Below, piece by piece: positions 35,400 to 48,420 of a stretch of 64,000 bases of DNA. Both the position numbers and the translations under genes were made by a program. A model generated the notes under the pieces. That model had not been told where the DNA came from. It saw only the letters and a list, made by a program, of their open reading frames with translations, and ran no database searches. Positions within the stretch are counted from its first letter, which is position 1. Every line of letters begins with the position of its first letter. This stretch comes from Trichoplusia ni (lineage: Eukaryota; Arthropoda; Insecta; Lepidoptera; Noctuidae): positions 3,224,001 through 3,288,000 of the forward strand of contig NC_039483.1 of the NCBI RefSeq assembly GCF_003590095.1, read 5' to 3'.

Positions 35400-35746
35400 C
35401 ATTATTTTAGTTCAAGTTCCATTTACATCGAAAACATAGATCGACCAACTAACAAAACAATTCGCTACAGAAGCAATTAATATAATAAAACCTTCATTTA
35501 GGCCAAACAAACTACCGAGTCAGCGATGACGGTGCACGCACAAAAATATATCTATCCCCTTCTTTTATCAGTGAAAACCGACAAGCTCACTCTTTCGCAC
35601 GTTCGAAATACCGTAAGCAAGAAGTATGGTGGGCGGGCGTTGCGTTTTTTTTCACTGCTAGATAACGGGCCAAACGGTTCCGTATCTAAACTCTAGCCCG
35701 TAACGATGTTGACTTTTGGCGACGATAAAGAACTCAGTTTTACAAA
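35400..35746. promoter_or_regulatory. Possible bidirectional promoter
   Basis: This interval separates the minus-strand candidate (35201-35349) from the plus-strand candidate start at 35747. The part from about 35520 is GC-richer than its surroundings, with GGGCGGGCGT (GC box, 35631-35640), several CpG words and no TATA box. This is the usual look of a divergent housekeeping promoter. It rests on the reality of the two flanking exons, which is itself uncertain. Confidence 0.3.
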
Positions 35747-35818
35747 ATGGCGCTAACGCGATTCACTCGCGCGATAAATCCAAAAATATTTCAAACATCA
35801 TTCATTAAAAGTTGTTAC
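35747..35818 (+). CDS. Candidate first exon with mitochondrial-type presequence
   Basis: The ATG at 35747 has a very good insect start context (ACAAAATGG). It opens 24 codons, MALTRFTRAINPKIFQTSFI then KSCY. Five basic residues (Arg5, Arg8, Lys13, Lys21 and nearby), no acidic ones and spaced hydrophobics are typical of a cleavable mitochondrial targeting sequence. GTAAAG at 35819 could be a phase-0 donor. Without splicing the frame ends at TAA 35858-35860 (37 codons). The downstream exons were not found, so the product is unknown. The start also overlaps an AAAATGGCGC box of the Pho/YY1 type, so this may be a regulatory motif that happens to contain ATG. Confidence 0.3.
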
Positions 35819-35860
35819 GTAAAGATGGATAATAAAGTTAAAACTAATGTGTTTTTGTAA

Positions 35861-38568
35861 ACCATTGTATTTTTAAAGTACAAATAATATTTATGTTCTA
35901 GAACCCATTCTGCCATAGAGCATTGTCTTTCTAATTGTGTTTGTACTCAAATTAAACCTATTATCCTTCAATAAAGTATAATAGGGGCATTCAGGGCCTT
36001 AACATACCCTAATCTATTATTTCATAGACAATACCCCACCCAGTGATACAACACAACATGACGAATGACCATCAATTGAAAACCCAAGAAATATTGACAA
36101 CACTAATACAATTGCCGTAGCTTCCTCGTCGCCATTTTTATTTTTTTGCACGTTTAATAGGAATTAATCATCGTCGCTACTCTGCGGTTGGCTGTTAGAA
36201 TCAACACATTACCTAATTGGTCAGTTTTTAGTTAGTTTTACCTAGTAATAATAGGCAAAAGTTTCCGCCTTCGCGTAACCTACTTAATACGCAGTTAATT
36301 TAAATTACCATCAAGGAATGATGAATGACGAATTACTTGTGCTAAAAAAAAGCAATTATCACAGACACGCGACGAGCTGTCAACATAATTTTACGCGCGC
36401 ATTTTATTCCAAAATGGCGCCAATTCTTAGCATATTTCAAACTTTGGTACGAAAATCAAATAGCAGAATATCAGCTGCTTAAAATTCTGTGCGAGTTGTC
36501 AAAGCCAATTGCGGGAAATAGGTTTTGTAATGCACATAGTTAAAGGCAGGTTAGCAACAAAACTTAGTTCATATTCCACACAGTTTATCAACCTATATTT
36601 GGTACTTTAAAGCGGCTATCATTTGAACCATGTCTGTAGGGAAAATGTTCAATAAGGGGACGTAATAATTCAACTGCAAATAAGAAAGATAATGTCTGAC
36701 CTCATAAAATGACATTAACACAACAAAGAAAATTTAAGAGGATCTCTTTGCACAAGTTTTGCTATCCAATACTTTTATTTATTGTCACACTACAGATTAT
36801 GTGCTTTAAATACCAATATATCTATGTAAAAATTCTCAAACCTTAGATTTGAAAAAAAAACGCACCTTTTAATCCCTAATCTAATATCCAAATGAATGCT
36901 TAGAAAGTCAGAGTTTAAACAAAACTGTATCGCATTAGTTAGAACCTAAAATAATAGTAAACTTTAAAAATAGGAGATATCTTTTCGACGCATGACGTGA
37001 CTTTGACTTGTCATTGAAACGATTCAATCAACGTTACCGTCGAAATCCACTAGCCTACCTATCTTCATACCCATATCTTTAAACAATACTATCTTTTTCA
37101 ATACAATATTACCTTAAAACAACGTAACGAAGTACAAAGAGTGCACAATAATCTAATCACACCACCCCTCCCTTGAGTAGACCCAGTATCGAACTTTTCC
37201 TATCAATACCAAATATTTTTTGCTCGGAACTGCGCAGTTGTGTCACTAGAGAACTGTAAACCAATCTGAGTACCAAGGCTGTGCCCTTGTCCCGACAATA
37301 ATACTCACTAATGTATGAAATTACATATTTATTTAGCTTTGCATCTGTGCTAAATTTAGTTTAACTTGTAATATATTTGTGTTGTAAAAGCAAGCGTTGT
37401 GTCAATTGGTTTTAGAAAGAGTTTTGCCCGATTGCTCTGTAGAATGATGACTATCGATAGATGTGATCTGTGCCCACTGGTGGGATACTTACAGGCTGGT
37501 ATTGTTATGGTTTTACGGACATATTTGCCTGATTGATTTATAGAGCTAATACATAACTTAAAGATGTCTTTAGGAAAATGTATGTTTGATTTTTTTAATA
37601 AAGAACAGTTACATTCACAAGGAGAAAGAACGTTTCCAAAATTTAGGCAAATTTGAAATTCAGTTCAATTCATTAAAAAAAAAATACATGAAAACGACCA
37701 ACGATTCATAAGTTTTAGGTAATAGATTCAATACAGTAATAACACATCATTCCGTACCAATTACTCATCGTTGAATGTACGCCACAATTACCAGTTAAAT
37801 ACATATCATAAGGCTTCGCCATAATGCGGTAGGCAGTAACGTCAAACGTTAAATCATTGTCCACGTTAAATAATCATTTGACGTAAGTACTAGTTTCAAC
37901 AAGCTGCCCCAACTTTAAATTAGATCAATAATTGATGGTCACTCTTGCCTGACAGTAAAATGACACTAAATTGACAGTTCACTGCTCACTGACAGGTGAA
38001 GTTGTCTATGGTGATTCCCAAGGAATTGGAAATGGAAGTAGGGCGATCGATTCTGTGGTGTTTTTAATATTATTTATTATTCGCCCTGAGTTTACTAGCA
38101 GTATATTAGTTAATATTTTGTAATTGTGTTTGATATTGGTGTATATCATTTAATTAAATTCCTTAGGCTCAAAGAGTTAACAGGTAACGAAATCTTTGCC
38201 TTTTTTCTGATCATGTATGTACAAAGCTAGAAATTACTTCTTTTAAAATTAAAAACAAATCCATTGTCAAATAAGTTGCACCCAAAAATATGTCATATAC
38301 TTCAACTAGATCATTCACCAAAAACTCATTTAAATCGGTCCAGCCCTTTAGGGAGAATTACATGAAATAGACAATAAAAATGCATAAGCTTAACCTACAA
38401 TATTATCAACTTTTATAACTTTAAATTTAAAAGCGGCAGTTTCAGTTGTAATCCGAATGGAACGTTTTATCAGTTAGGCACCAACTAATCCTCTTATCTC
38501 ACTGATAACGCATAGTATAGTGAAATATGATGTTTTGCCTGAATATTATAAACATAGTTCTATGTAAA
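35861..38568. other. Non-coding stretch
   Basis: No supported exon. Contains CCAAAATGGCGCC at 36409-36421 in a CpG-rich patch (36365-36425), and another GCCATTTT at 36131. A retroelement scrap near 38315-38370 reads CATTTAAATCGGTCCAGCCC. Confidence 0.45.
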
Positions 38569-38587
38569 CCTAGATATATCTAGGTGA

Positions 38588-38928
38588 TAGTGATGGGACA
38601 AATGTCTTTTTCGCGGATGTGAATATTTGCTATGGAAATTCGCGAAATCGAATGCGAATATTCGTGTTTCGGTATTTAAACTTATAATTATGATGTACTG
38701 ATTTTGATAATTATTTTACCAATATGAAACCACTTTATTTGTAACATAGACTATATTTTTTCCCGAAAATACCGCCCACCAAAGTGATCGCTTTACAGCT
38801 AGCTGATACTTATTTTGCAAATAAACCAAAATTAAACTTTCTAATAGATATCCTTCATTTCAGATATCAATCGCATAGTTCGAATTTCGCTAATGAGAAT
38901 GCGAATGCGAATACTCGTCCCATCCCTA
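38588..38928. mobile_element. hAT-like MITE
   Basis: Left end TAGTGATGGGAC (38588-38599); right end GTCCCATCCCTA (38917-38928), complementary at 11 of 12 positions. Next to both ends are GAATATT/GCGAATACTCG words, as in the widespread hAT-type elements that begin TAGGGATGGGACGAATATTC. The interior is AT-rich and encodes nothing. A perfect 16-base palindrome, CCTAGATATATCTAGG, lies just outside the left end at 38569-38584. No clean 8-base target duplication could be read. Confidence 0.65.
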
Positions 38929-39395
38929 CTGGATAACCTAGGATTATAGTTATAAAAAGCATGATATGGTTTAATATGATGTCAGAACTGACAGTTTGAA
39001 TATGTTGGTTAAGTAGTGGGAAAGTTTTGAAGGCTAAAGATAAGATTAGTTTTCTGATTTTATATATTCATGTAGTGAAAAAAGTATTTTAGAAGTTCCG
39101 TTCATAGTTGATGAAATAGCTTGCTGAAACCTTTAGCCTTTATGAATCGAATTTGTTGTTTTTTTATTCAATTTCGAAATTGCTGTCATTTTGTCAATTT
39201 TCTTAGTTTGACTCGGTAGTTTTATTTGAAGTTTGTTGTATGGTTTTTCTTTTAAACAAAAAATATTTGACGTTAAAATCTCATCTCAGATGCAGTGTCA
39301 TTCAATCCAACCAATCATAGTCGTGATAAGTTGAAACAATAACAAAATTATTAAAGTATTTCACAAACAGTAGCTGATTTACTCGATATATCGGT

Positions 39396-39688
39396 AACTA
39401 GCTGTTGCCTGCGACTTCGTCCGCGTGGTTAGAAGATATAAGTTAGGAATTTTTGAACGGAAGCCCTCGAAGATGAATAATTTTCCCTGTTTTTCCACAT
39501 TTTCCATTGTATCTTCACTCCTATTAGTCGCAGCGTGATGGTTTATAGCCTAAAACCTTCCTCGATGAATGATCTATTGAACACAAAAACAATTTTTCAA
39601 TTTGGACCCGTAGTTCCTGAGATTAGCGCGTTCAAACAAACAAACAATCAAACTCTTCAGCTTTATATTGTAGTATAGAGTATAGATT
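39396..39688 (+). mobile_element. Interspersed repeat, CTTCGTC family, copy 4
   Basis: Full-length copy starting TAACTAGCTGTTGCCTGCGA and ending with GTAGTATAGAGTATAGATTA. It has the same internal GGAATTTTTGAACGGAAGCC segment as the copy at 15484. The 3' end shares the duplicated TATAGAGTATAGATT with the copy at 7021. Confidence 0.85.
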
Positions 39689-40285
39689 AAATAAATACTA
39701 AATGAAGGAACGTGTAAACGCAATAAAGTTCAGAAAAATCCTTGAAAAGATCGCAAGGAAAACATTGGGTAATCTTGTATTCTAGACGCAATCAAGGCAA
39801 AAACTCGACCTACACAGTTTCCGTATTTTAGTTGAAGCATTAGATTGCCAATAGACATCCCAGGGATAAGTACAGACAGCAGCAGAGGTTAATACAGTCA
39901 GACAAAACAACTGAATACAATCAAAGTCAATGAGTTTTGTCATTAGGTCTTCATACTTGTTTTTCCCGAGGAAGTAGACAAAAAGTAATTTTTGCTACTT
40001 TGACTCTATAGGTACCTACTAGTCTAGTAATACTATTGCACGCTGTTCTTTGCATGGTATATAAATAATAATGTATGATAAATTCTATATATTTCATTTT
40101 AAAAGGGTAATTTACAACTTTTTGCCGGCTCTTCTTAACATGAATCTAATTTGGCTTCTACCGTGGAGTTCCCAAAGTCTATATTGCAACATTTTAAAAT
40201 AGCCTAAAAATGTCGAGGTGATAAAGTATGCTGGACACCTTGTACAATAGTAAGAACACCTAACACTAATTATTCCTATTATAAA

Positions 40286-40577
40286 TAACTAGCTGTTGCC
40301 CGCGACTTCGTCCACGTGGGTAGAAGATATAAGTTATGATTTATACTTGCCCTGTTTTTTTCACATTTTCCATTGTATTTTCGCTCTTATTAGTCGCAGC
40401 GTGATGGTTAAAGCCTAAAGCCTTCCTCGATGTATGGTCTATTCAACACAAAAATATTTTTTCAATTTGGACCATAGGTTTAGTTATTATTAGTTTATTA
40501 TTAGTTAGCCATTATTAGTTCCTGAGATTAGGTCGTTCAAACAACGAAACTCTTCAGCTTTATATATTAGTATAGAT
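40286..40577 (+). mobile_element. Interspersed repeat, CTTCGTC family, copy 5
   Basis: Starts TAACTAGCTGTTGCCCGCGA and ends TATATATTAGTATAGATAG. Near 40482-40520 it carries an extra TTATTAGTTTATTATTAG-type expansion, absent from the other copies, between GGACCATAGG and GTTCCTGAGATTAGG. The expansion is probably slippage at TTATTAG units. Confidence 0.8.
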
Positions 40578-42134
40578 AGAGATAAATCCGTTATCAATTG
40601 AATACTTAGACTTCTTAACCACCTTCTGTTCCTGACTGTATCTAACCATTGTTAAAGATCGCATGTCATTTTGTCGTACCTTGGTTTTGACCAGGAAAAG
40701 GAAAAAATACAGCCTATTATGTATTCAAAAAGGAAATGTTGGCTTTGTTTCAGAGGTCACAAATTGCAATGGCAGGAAAATCTTTGATTGTTAAGACATA
40801 ATTGTGTTTTATTGCCCTCAAATGTATGGAAATATAAGTGTTTGAAGGACAGTCATTAACGAAAAATGCTTCCACTATACTTCACTCGAATTTTTGTATT
40901 TTTAAAGAATAATTTTCGCTGGTTCTTCTGCAAAAGAGCGATATTTTGGTAATGCAAACTAGATTTATTATTAGTTTAAGTTGAAACAAATACATTTTGT
41001 TTTTATATCACTGATATACACATAATATCTTTTAACTTGGTCAAAACTAAATAAAAATGCAAATTCATCATCGACCTAGCCTTTTCCCACAAATGTTGGG
41101 GTCGGCTTCCAGTCCGATATATAATAATCCTAGTTACGGTTTTCAATAATAAAAAATGTTTAATAAAAACACAAATTTTGTACACATTTAAATAAACACA
41201 CACGAAACAAGAACTATTTATGACAGACTAGAACATTACCCAAGCAGTTAGTCAATAAGGAGTCTTCCTCAAATCAAGTTGATTCAACTAAACAGTCTAA
41301 ACAATGCGGAATCCTAATAAAAACTACGCAGAACTAAACAGACAATCATTTTAAATTCTAACCTTAGGTCTTGATTCGTTGAAGGTCAATCAAGAAGACC
41401 TAGTCAATAGAAATCGTTTGTTTGTAAATGTCTCATTAATTTCTCTGGATGTACTGATAGGCTAGATATGATACAAAATATAACATCGATTTAGTTACAA
41501 GAGGACTTTAAATATATGGCAATAATATTTATTTTGAACCCCGTAAAGACTCCTAAAGTTATTTTGACGCGTCCATCTGTGGCATCGTAGCACTTAAACG
41601 GGTGAACCGATTTTGTTGCGGTTGTTTTTGTCAAATTGTAGGGACAACCAGGTCTTGTATAAATCAAGAAATGTCTAATTCTAAGCTCTAGAACCAGAGC
41701 TATTTACTTATTAACTTATTCGCTGTCTGATTCTCGCCGCGTTAATTAAAAACTCCATAGAAATATCTATAAAATGGTTAGATTTCTGGTCTTCGGGTTC
41801 TTTTTCGTACTATACTTGTATTCAAATGTAAATATTATCAGATTCAAAGAGTTTTCTGCATGATCCATAATTAAGATACTACAATTACAAAAGTAAAAAA
41901 TATGACAAAGATCTTTAAAATGTTGTTAACTATCATTTTGAAAACAAAACTTTCAAACCCCATAAAACTCATCAAAAACTCCCCAATCATTCTAATCAGT
42001 TTTTTCATATGACGTTGAAGTATGACTTGTGAGTGCCCTGAATACCAGCTAACGAGCAATATCTGTCACTTTGATAAACGATCGCTAATTGTCACGTCTG
42101 TTAGTGTAGGAATGATTCTGTCATACAACGCACA
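40578..42134. other. Non-coding stretch with two repeat scraps
   Basis: Contains a fragment of the CATCGGCCTAGCC retroposon (41065-41120) and a LINE-like scrap at 41515-41650 (CCATCTGTGGCATCGTAGCA, AACGGGTGAACCGATTTTGT). Both are decayed. The minus-strand frames at 41003-41203 and 41871-42059 are not supported as genes. Confidence 0.5.
41065..41120 (+). mobile_element. Retroposon of the CATCGGCCTAGCC family, 5' fragment
   Basis: CATCATCGACCTAGCCTTTT, then CAAATGTTGGGGTCGGCTTC and CAGTCCGATAT. It matches only the first 50 bases of the element at 23432-23601, so it is truncated at its 3' side. Confidence 0.7.
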
Positions 42135-42275
42135 TGGTCAATATTTTGAGTGGTTGAGGTCACCACGCGAAACCCACTGCGTGAAGTGTCGTGGTTTCAA
42201 TCCCTACGTGGGATAAATGTTTGTGTGATCCATTAATGCTTGTCCTGAGTCTGAGTGACTTGAACTTGACGACTG
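42135..42275 (+). mobile_element. tRNA-like SINE, copy 2
   Basis: GAGTGGTTGAGGTCACCACG stands in the A-box position and GGTTTCAATCCC (42193-42204) in the B-box position. The body is GTTTGTGTGATCCATTAATG, CTTGTCCTGAGTCTGAGTG. It shares the body with 32241-32390. The tRNA-like part is decayed. Confidence 0.75.
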
Positions 42276-45200
42276 AATTCCTTCGTGCGAGAGAATGCAT
42301 ATTTTTCGAAATGCCTTAGTTCTATAAGAATTTGGAGGGTTGTAACATACAGGTTAATGTTTTTTAAGGGACTGAATCTTAGCTTTGCTTTTTCAAAAAA
42401 GTAGGATAAAAAAGTGTGATAGAATTGAAGACCCATTAATTGGAACAATTACACTCATTGATATGTTTAATAATAATTATGTTCTCTTCTAAAACAAGTT
42501 AGTTTGAAAATCTTCCGTCTTCATATCACCAACACAATCGTGAGTAAATCAAATTATCTATCATAGTTCCGCACCAAATTTCTTACAAAACGAAACAACA
42601 TAATTACCACAAATACTAATGACCACGCAATCAATTGGTCTCAGACGAATGGCCGTGCTTTACGACGTGCTAACAGCCAATAACTCAGTGTTGCCAACGT
42701 TTTAGAAGATTATTTGTTCTGGCAACACTGGTGTATGGACATAATCTGCATAAAACGCTTAAATGTTTGAATATGTTAGATTTTGTGGGTACAAGAGTTA
42801 TAGGTTTTCTTACTTCTCAAGTGTGGTCACATTTTATGTTTGCTAACGGAATTTCGCTTGCAAGTTGAGTTTTCAATGTATGCAGTTAACCATTGCGCGG
42901 CGGTGAAGAATACTCTCATCATAATATGATTTAAAACACGCAATGGAGGACTTACATATCTATACATTACTCATGAGAATTTCGAAGTGTTTGTTGAGAA
43001 AATTTGCTGCATATTATTTGGTAAGCTTTTATTAAAGGCATCGAAACTTTAATACAATGAATCTTAATAATTTATACAGTTATGTCATCATAAGTATCGT
43101 TCTATCTCACTCGTTTTTAAATGTGTAAATGCGATGGATAGATTTTAAATACGCCTTAAAGGCAGTAAGTATTATGTATAAGGAGACAGATGTATTTCAA
43201 TCAAAATAAACCGCATTTGTTACACAAACACCCTGTTTACAAAAATAGAAGTGAATCTCATCTTTATCGCAAGGAAGTAAAGTTTATTTTCGTCTATCGA
43301 GTTGGGAGTGGTGTATGGTACCTATAAGATGTGTTTGAGTGTGATGCGCGGGCGCAACAAATAAATAAAGCGGTCTGGCGCGGTCTAGGCCGCAGCCACT
43401 CGCGCGCAAGGTCGTACTAGTGAGACCATGTGGTAGAATTAAAGTGGGACCATCTGGGACTAATATATGTACTGGATATTTAGACGTAGATATCATGTAC
43501 CTAATGATTCTATATCTTGCCTTTAAAAAGTCTTTACTGCAGGATTGTGAGTGCCATTTAAATCGGAGAAAAAAATTGCTCAAGTTTCAAATAATGGAAA
43601 AATATTTTAAATTCCTTATTTACGGATATTTTTTACATCGAATAGTAACTAAGTAAGTCAACAATCATGTGATATTTTTGTTAATAAATTATAAGTTATA
43701 TGGGTAATCGGTACCATTGTTCTTTTAAAAAGATGATATTTTGAATACAAACGGTAAAAATATTGACTAGGTACTTCAGTGTCCTAATTTCTTATGTCTA
43801 TAGGCTAATAAATTGACTACATTTTGTTTAACAAGCTGAGACTTGTAAGAAAAACATGACACCTTTCATTTATTCAATACATAAAACAAATCTCTACCCA
43901 TACCTATACAGCATCTAAAAGCAAACATCTAAAGAGTAACAAACAACACCATAAAAGGAAAACACGAAATCTGTCCGCTCAACTTCATGGCCACACAAAT
44001 GCGCAAGCGCATGATCTAACCTAGAAACGGGCTGATTTCGTGACATTCGCGCCGACCGCGCATGTGTGCGTGCCCCATTCACAGCGCCGCATCTGTGTGC
44101 GTGAACACACGGATATCTAAACAAGTCTAAACATTAGACACGCGATAATGGACTCTATTCGGTCGGGGTAAGGGATAGTGTTGTGGAGGTGTGACAGCAA
44201 ATAATTTGTGTGTTAAGTTGACATGGCATTGGTCGCTTTTGGTATGATAAATGGGCGTTACTATATTAGTAACATTTATAGAATAGTTAGTGTTTAGCGT
44301 TTAGAGTGAATATTTGTTGTTTTTTTGTGTTAATGGATGTGTTCTGTGTAAGTTTTTTTTATTCTAATAATGCTCTATGACAGGTGAATTTATATATATG
44401 ATAAAAGTTGTCCTGTTAAAATATTCTACACATTTTTAATAATCTGCTCGTAATAGGATAGATTTGAAATACCTTAATTGTATTTGTCTCTAAATTTAAA
44501 TCTTTTACCTTAACAACTGCCTAAGATTAGAATATAAAATTAGTAGAAAACCTAAAAGTTGAACACCAAAATGCGCAAACATTTATTAAAACTGAGTAAA
44601 TTTTTTAAGCACACTAAGACTATATACAACGTTTTAATTTTGACCAGATATTTTTTTAATCAATAAATATAATAAAATGCACGAAATTTAATACGAATGT
44701 TGTAAAAACTTCATAATATTTCCGTTATAAAACATGTCTACAGTTAAAACGATTCAAGGAAGGAAAATGTTCAACAAAACGTTAAATACATAAAAATCTA
44801 GATAAACGTGCATTTTAATGCAATTACAAGGAAATAGAACTAGTACCAATAAAACATAGAGTACCTACCGTTTTTTTTTATTTATTATATAACTTTGCCA
44901 TCCATGAAAGGATTTGACTGTAGATATTATTAGGCCTCGTTAAATAACATACACAATAAGCAACTTTATTCTGAAGCCTGCTGGGCAAAGCATTTTTTCC
45001 TTTTTCTGCTTCTAGAGTTTTCGCAATTTCTGGAAGCTGATTAGTCGATTTAGATAAATTATATTACGTTCAAATTTGTAAAACACAGACAAACTAAGTA
45101 ACATTCGAATGAATGTGAAGGGCATGAAAAACTTAAATAACGACCAAACTTTTAGTACTCAGGTACATCGGTAGGTTATTTTTTCACTACCACAGTTCAT

Positions 45201-45644
45201 AATTATTGTTATCTAAACAATTACAACGCCTAAAAGAATATATTATGTATCATTGCAACATTCTTTTAAAAATAAAACATCTATTCCACAAAAATAGTCC
45301 TCAATATTCCAAATTCAAATCAAAAACATTCCACTTTTCAATTCCCCTAATAATCGCGTTCAAGAAAATTAAAAAACAGAACATAACTGTCAAATTTAAT
45401 CATCTGTCAATTTTATACTTTTTAAACTAAAGTCACCATTTATAACTTATAGTAATAGATTTTCATTTCTAAATCGGCTTTTCGTAGCTTGTTCGTCCTT
45501 ACGCGGTGCATGACGATGGCCATGACACAAATGCTGCACGAATGTGTTTGTGTGTTTGTATATCTATGTTTTATCTGCGTACGTTTTGCTGACACCCTTG
45601 TCACTGCGCGAAGGTCGAACATTATGTAATATTACGCTTTAGGT
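42276..45644. other. Non-coding stretch
   Basis: No supported exon. CpG-rich short patches at 43345-43420 and 43975-44110 open small frames on both strands that look like composition artefacts. The rest is AT-rich. Confidence 0.45.
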
Positions 45645-45760
45645 TTGAGTGGGTAGGCAGAGTGGTAGTTTTCGGTGAAGATTTTGGACGTGATGCGGAT
45701 TTAGGTACCTATGGATTTTTGTACACGAGGTGCTGGTTCGATTCCAACGAATGCAAGTAA
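45645..45760 (+). mobile_element. tRNA-like SINE fragment, different body
   Basis: TAGGCAGAGTGGTAGTTTTC (A-box-like) and GGTTCGATTCC (B-box, 45735-45745) are about 70 bases apart. The sequence after the B box (AACGAATGCAAGTAAAAATG) differs from the GTGTGATCCAC body of the other SINEs. It is a separate SINE or a solo tRNA-derived head. Confidence 0.55.
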
Positions 45761-48319
45761 AAATGATACTGTTTCAAGTTTCAATTTCATATGTACCTTA
45801 TTAATAGACCACTGACAAGAAATGAAAAGCGTAGCATAACTTTGGCAATCATTGCGCACATTTTGCGATTGCTTTTAGCTAAATTTTACTTATGCAAAAT
45901 ACCAAAATGCGTACGTCCCTATCAAGTAATTTAGGGAAACATATTCAGGCATACCTATAAGTACTTATTTTTCTATTCCTAGAAATAATAATTAGTAGTT
46001 ATAACAAGTTTAAACATCCATAAATAGTAATACCGGAAAAGTATGTTCCTAGCTAATTAGCTATTATATTTATCAAACTTTACGTTAAATTTAATATTTA
46101 TCTAAACTAAAAATAATCATTTATTAACAACTAACCATTAATAATTTAATAAAAGTAAAAGTTTTCTCTATATTAACAACAAATACGTATTTTAAAGTAA
46201 ATAATAAATCATCGTTCTCACATTTAAACAGTCGTTAAATTTTAAAGAAACTAATCACAATTGCTAAGGTCGGGAGATCAAAAACTAATAATAAATCACT
46301 TGGTTTTCTAATGTCCCCAACTTAAGTTGGTTTCTCTGTTTAGGAGGTGAAAGTTTAACCTTTTAACCCTTCATTTGCGATGCAACACGTTATTAATAAT
46401 AACTTAAGCCGTGGTTTATTACAAACGAAGTGTGCAGTGTACACTGTCACGTTTTTCAGCATAGCTCTTTTAAATTTCAAAAAAAGGATTGCACATTTCA
46501 ATTAGGACTATATAAAAAAAAATTGTGCTGTAGTTTCTGACACAATGATGTAAGCTTATAAGTCTATGTTGTCTATGTATCCTTCGTGACGCGGTGTATG
46601 ATGTGTGACGCTTAAGGTGGCCTAGAGATGAATGACTCTAAGCCCTTACAAAAAAGATTATTACTTCACTGACCTTTGATAGTTAATGTGTGAACCTTTT
46701 TCTTTTGCAAAAGTTAATTTGATGATCGGTTATCTCCTTTAAGACTAAAGTTTTTATGAGTTTTTTATGCTCGTAATTGGATTGTCTATTCGAAGTGGGA
46801 GATATTATTTTCGTGAAAAATCAGACGATTTTCCTTGATTTGCGACGGAAAATCTCAGAAACAAAATAAACCAACGCGAAACGTAATTCATTGCGCAATA
46901 ATTCTCACTAGGTATTAAATCAACAACATTTTTTATAACTAGCTAAGCGTTTTTCTTACGATGCACTCCGGACTGTGAGTCACGACGCACGCATTCGATG
47001 ATTTCACGATTTATTTGTCTTAATAAGTAATTTTCCTCGGCATTACGCGGAAACAAAGATTTCCCCACAACAAGTTCAAGTTAACAAAAGAAGTTAATTC
47101 GGTGTGATTTGAAACGCACCATCATTTCTTTATTGCGGCCGCCATTTTGGAATTTGCGCGCGCTTCCAACTGTCATTAGGCAGTGATGCCAACATTGTGA
47201 AATTACGAGTTATGGTTGCGTTCAACTATTAAATTATGGGTTCTTAGGCAGTCGTTGTGTGTGAGGCGTGCTTAATTTTGTGCCGGTTATAAAGTAATTT
47301 AAGACACATTATAGAGTACTTTTGGATTGCCACTAAAATATTGTAAAAGAAAAGAAATCTATGTTTATTATGTCATTACTACAAAATATTACTTCTTAAG
47401 CGAATGCTCATTTGTTTTATTGCTTACGTTTATTACTTAGTAAAAGTTGCAAGTGACTTAATCCAAAAATAATTGCTAAATACAAAATAATAGTTGAAAG
47501 AGACATTCACCATGTTTATGCAATTCTAAAGCTTTCGAAGTGAATAAATAAGTAGTGGCTAACTTTAAAATGACGCAAGTTCTCAACTTTGGGGCTTCAT
47601 TAAAATATCATGTCATACACAGAATTCATTTTCAAACATATTTTAATATGCGCCGGACGCGACGTCCAACAAAGTTTCCGTCAAACGTCCGACGTCCGTA
47701 TAATATCAAAACCGCGAATAAAATCAATACCGTGTAGTTTAAATACCAAAACAATTTCAATGAAAATAGTTTCGCTAAAGTTTTGTTGTCAATGGCCGGC
47801 GGTGTCGTCAAGTTGGCACAATGGTTGCTTATATTAAAATAGTTGCGTTCACTGGTTTAATTATTGCATAAACTACACCTGCGGCCCAGTCATCTATTCA
47901 ATTGATTTTTTACATGATTAACAGTAACTTTAACATAATATTATGAAACTATTTAGCCGAGTTTGTACGGGTTTCCCAATGCCTTTGTTAAAAATTGGCC
48001 TGTTTAAAACTGTGGAGGTTAATCATAGGTTTGTTTTCAAAATATTTGAGTTGAAACTATTTCATTATTGAGATACGTCACAATGAATTAAGCTCTCATA
48101 ACTTTTATGCGTTCTTTTGTATTTGTTATTGGTTTAGACTGGATTTCTCAATCAATTGTTCCTAATAGAATATATATTAAAAACTTATTTTACAATAAAC
48201 GCTTTAAAAAAGAACGCTTCAATTGAAACCGACTTTAAAAAAAGTATTTATCAATTTTAAAAACAGAATACTCGGTCTGTCAAACTTGCTTGGTCAATGC
48301 TACCAACTGAATGCTTCGA
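45761..48319. other. Non-coding stretch
   Basis: No supported exon. Contains a CpG-rich patch with GCGGCCGCCATTTTGG (47135-47150) followed by GCGCGCGC. A second patch at 47645-47705 has repeated CGACGTCC words. Frames at 47555-47837 owe their length to that patch. Confidence 0.45.
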
Positions 48320-48420
48320 TATAAAAGAAAGAGCTCCCTAATTGTGTACAATTAGTTTAGAAGTAGTTGTACGAGGTAGCGGTCGCGTTACGCATCGGCG
48401 AGAGCGGACACACCGTGAGA
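48320..48420 (+). promoter_or_regulatory. Candidate TATA promoter with GC-richer leader
   Basis: GATATAAAAG places a TATA box at 48320-48326. About 30 bases later the sequence reads ACAATTAGTTTAG. It then becomes CpG-rich (GCGGTCGCGTTACGCATCGG, GAGAGCGG) up to a GTGAGAA at about 48415, which could be a splice donor ending a non-coding first exon. The arrangement fits an alternative promoter inside a long gene, for instance the one with the exon at 61755. It is a prediction from motifs only. Confidence 0.3.
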
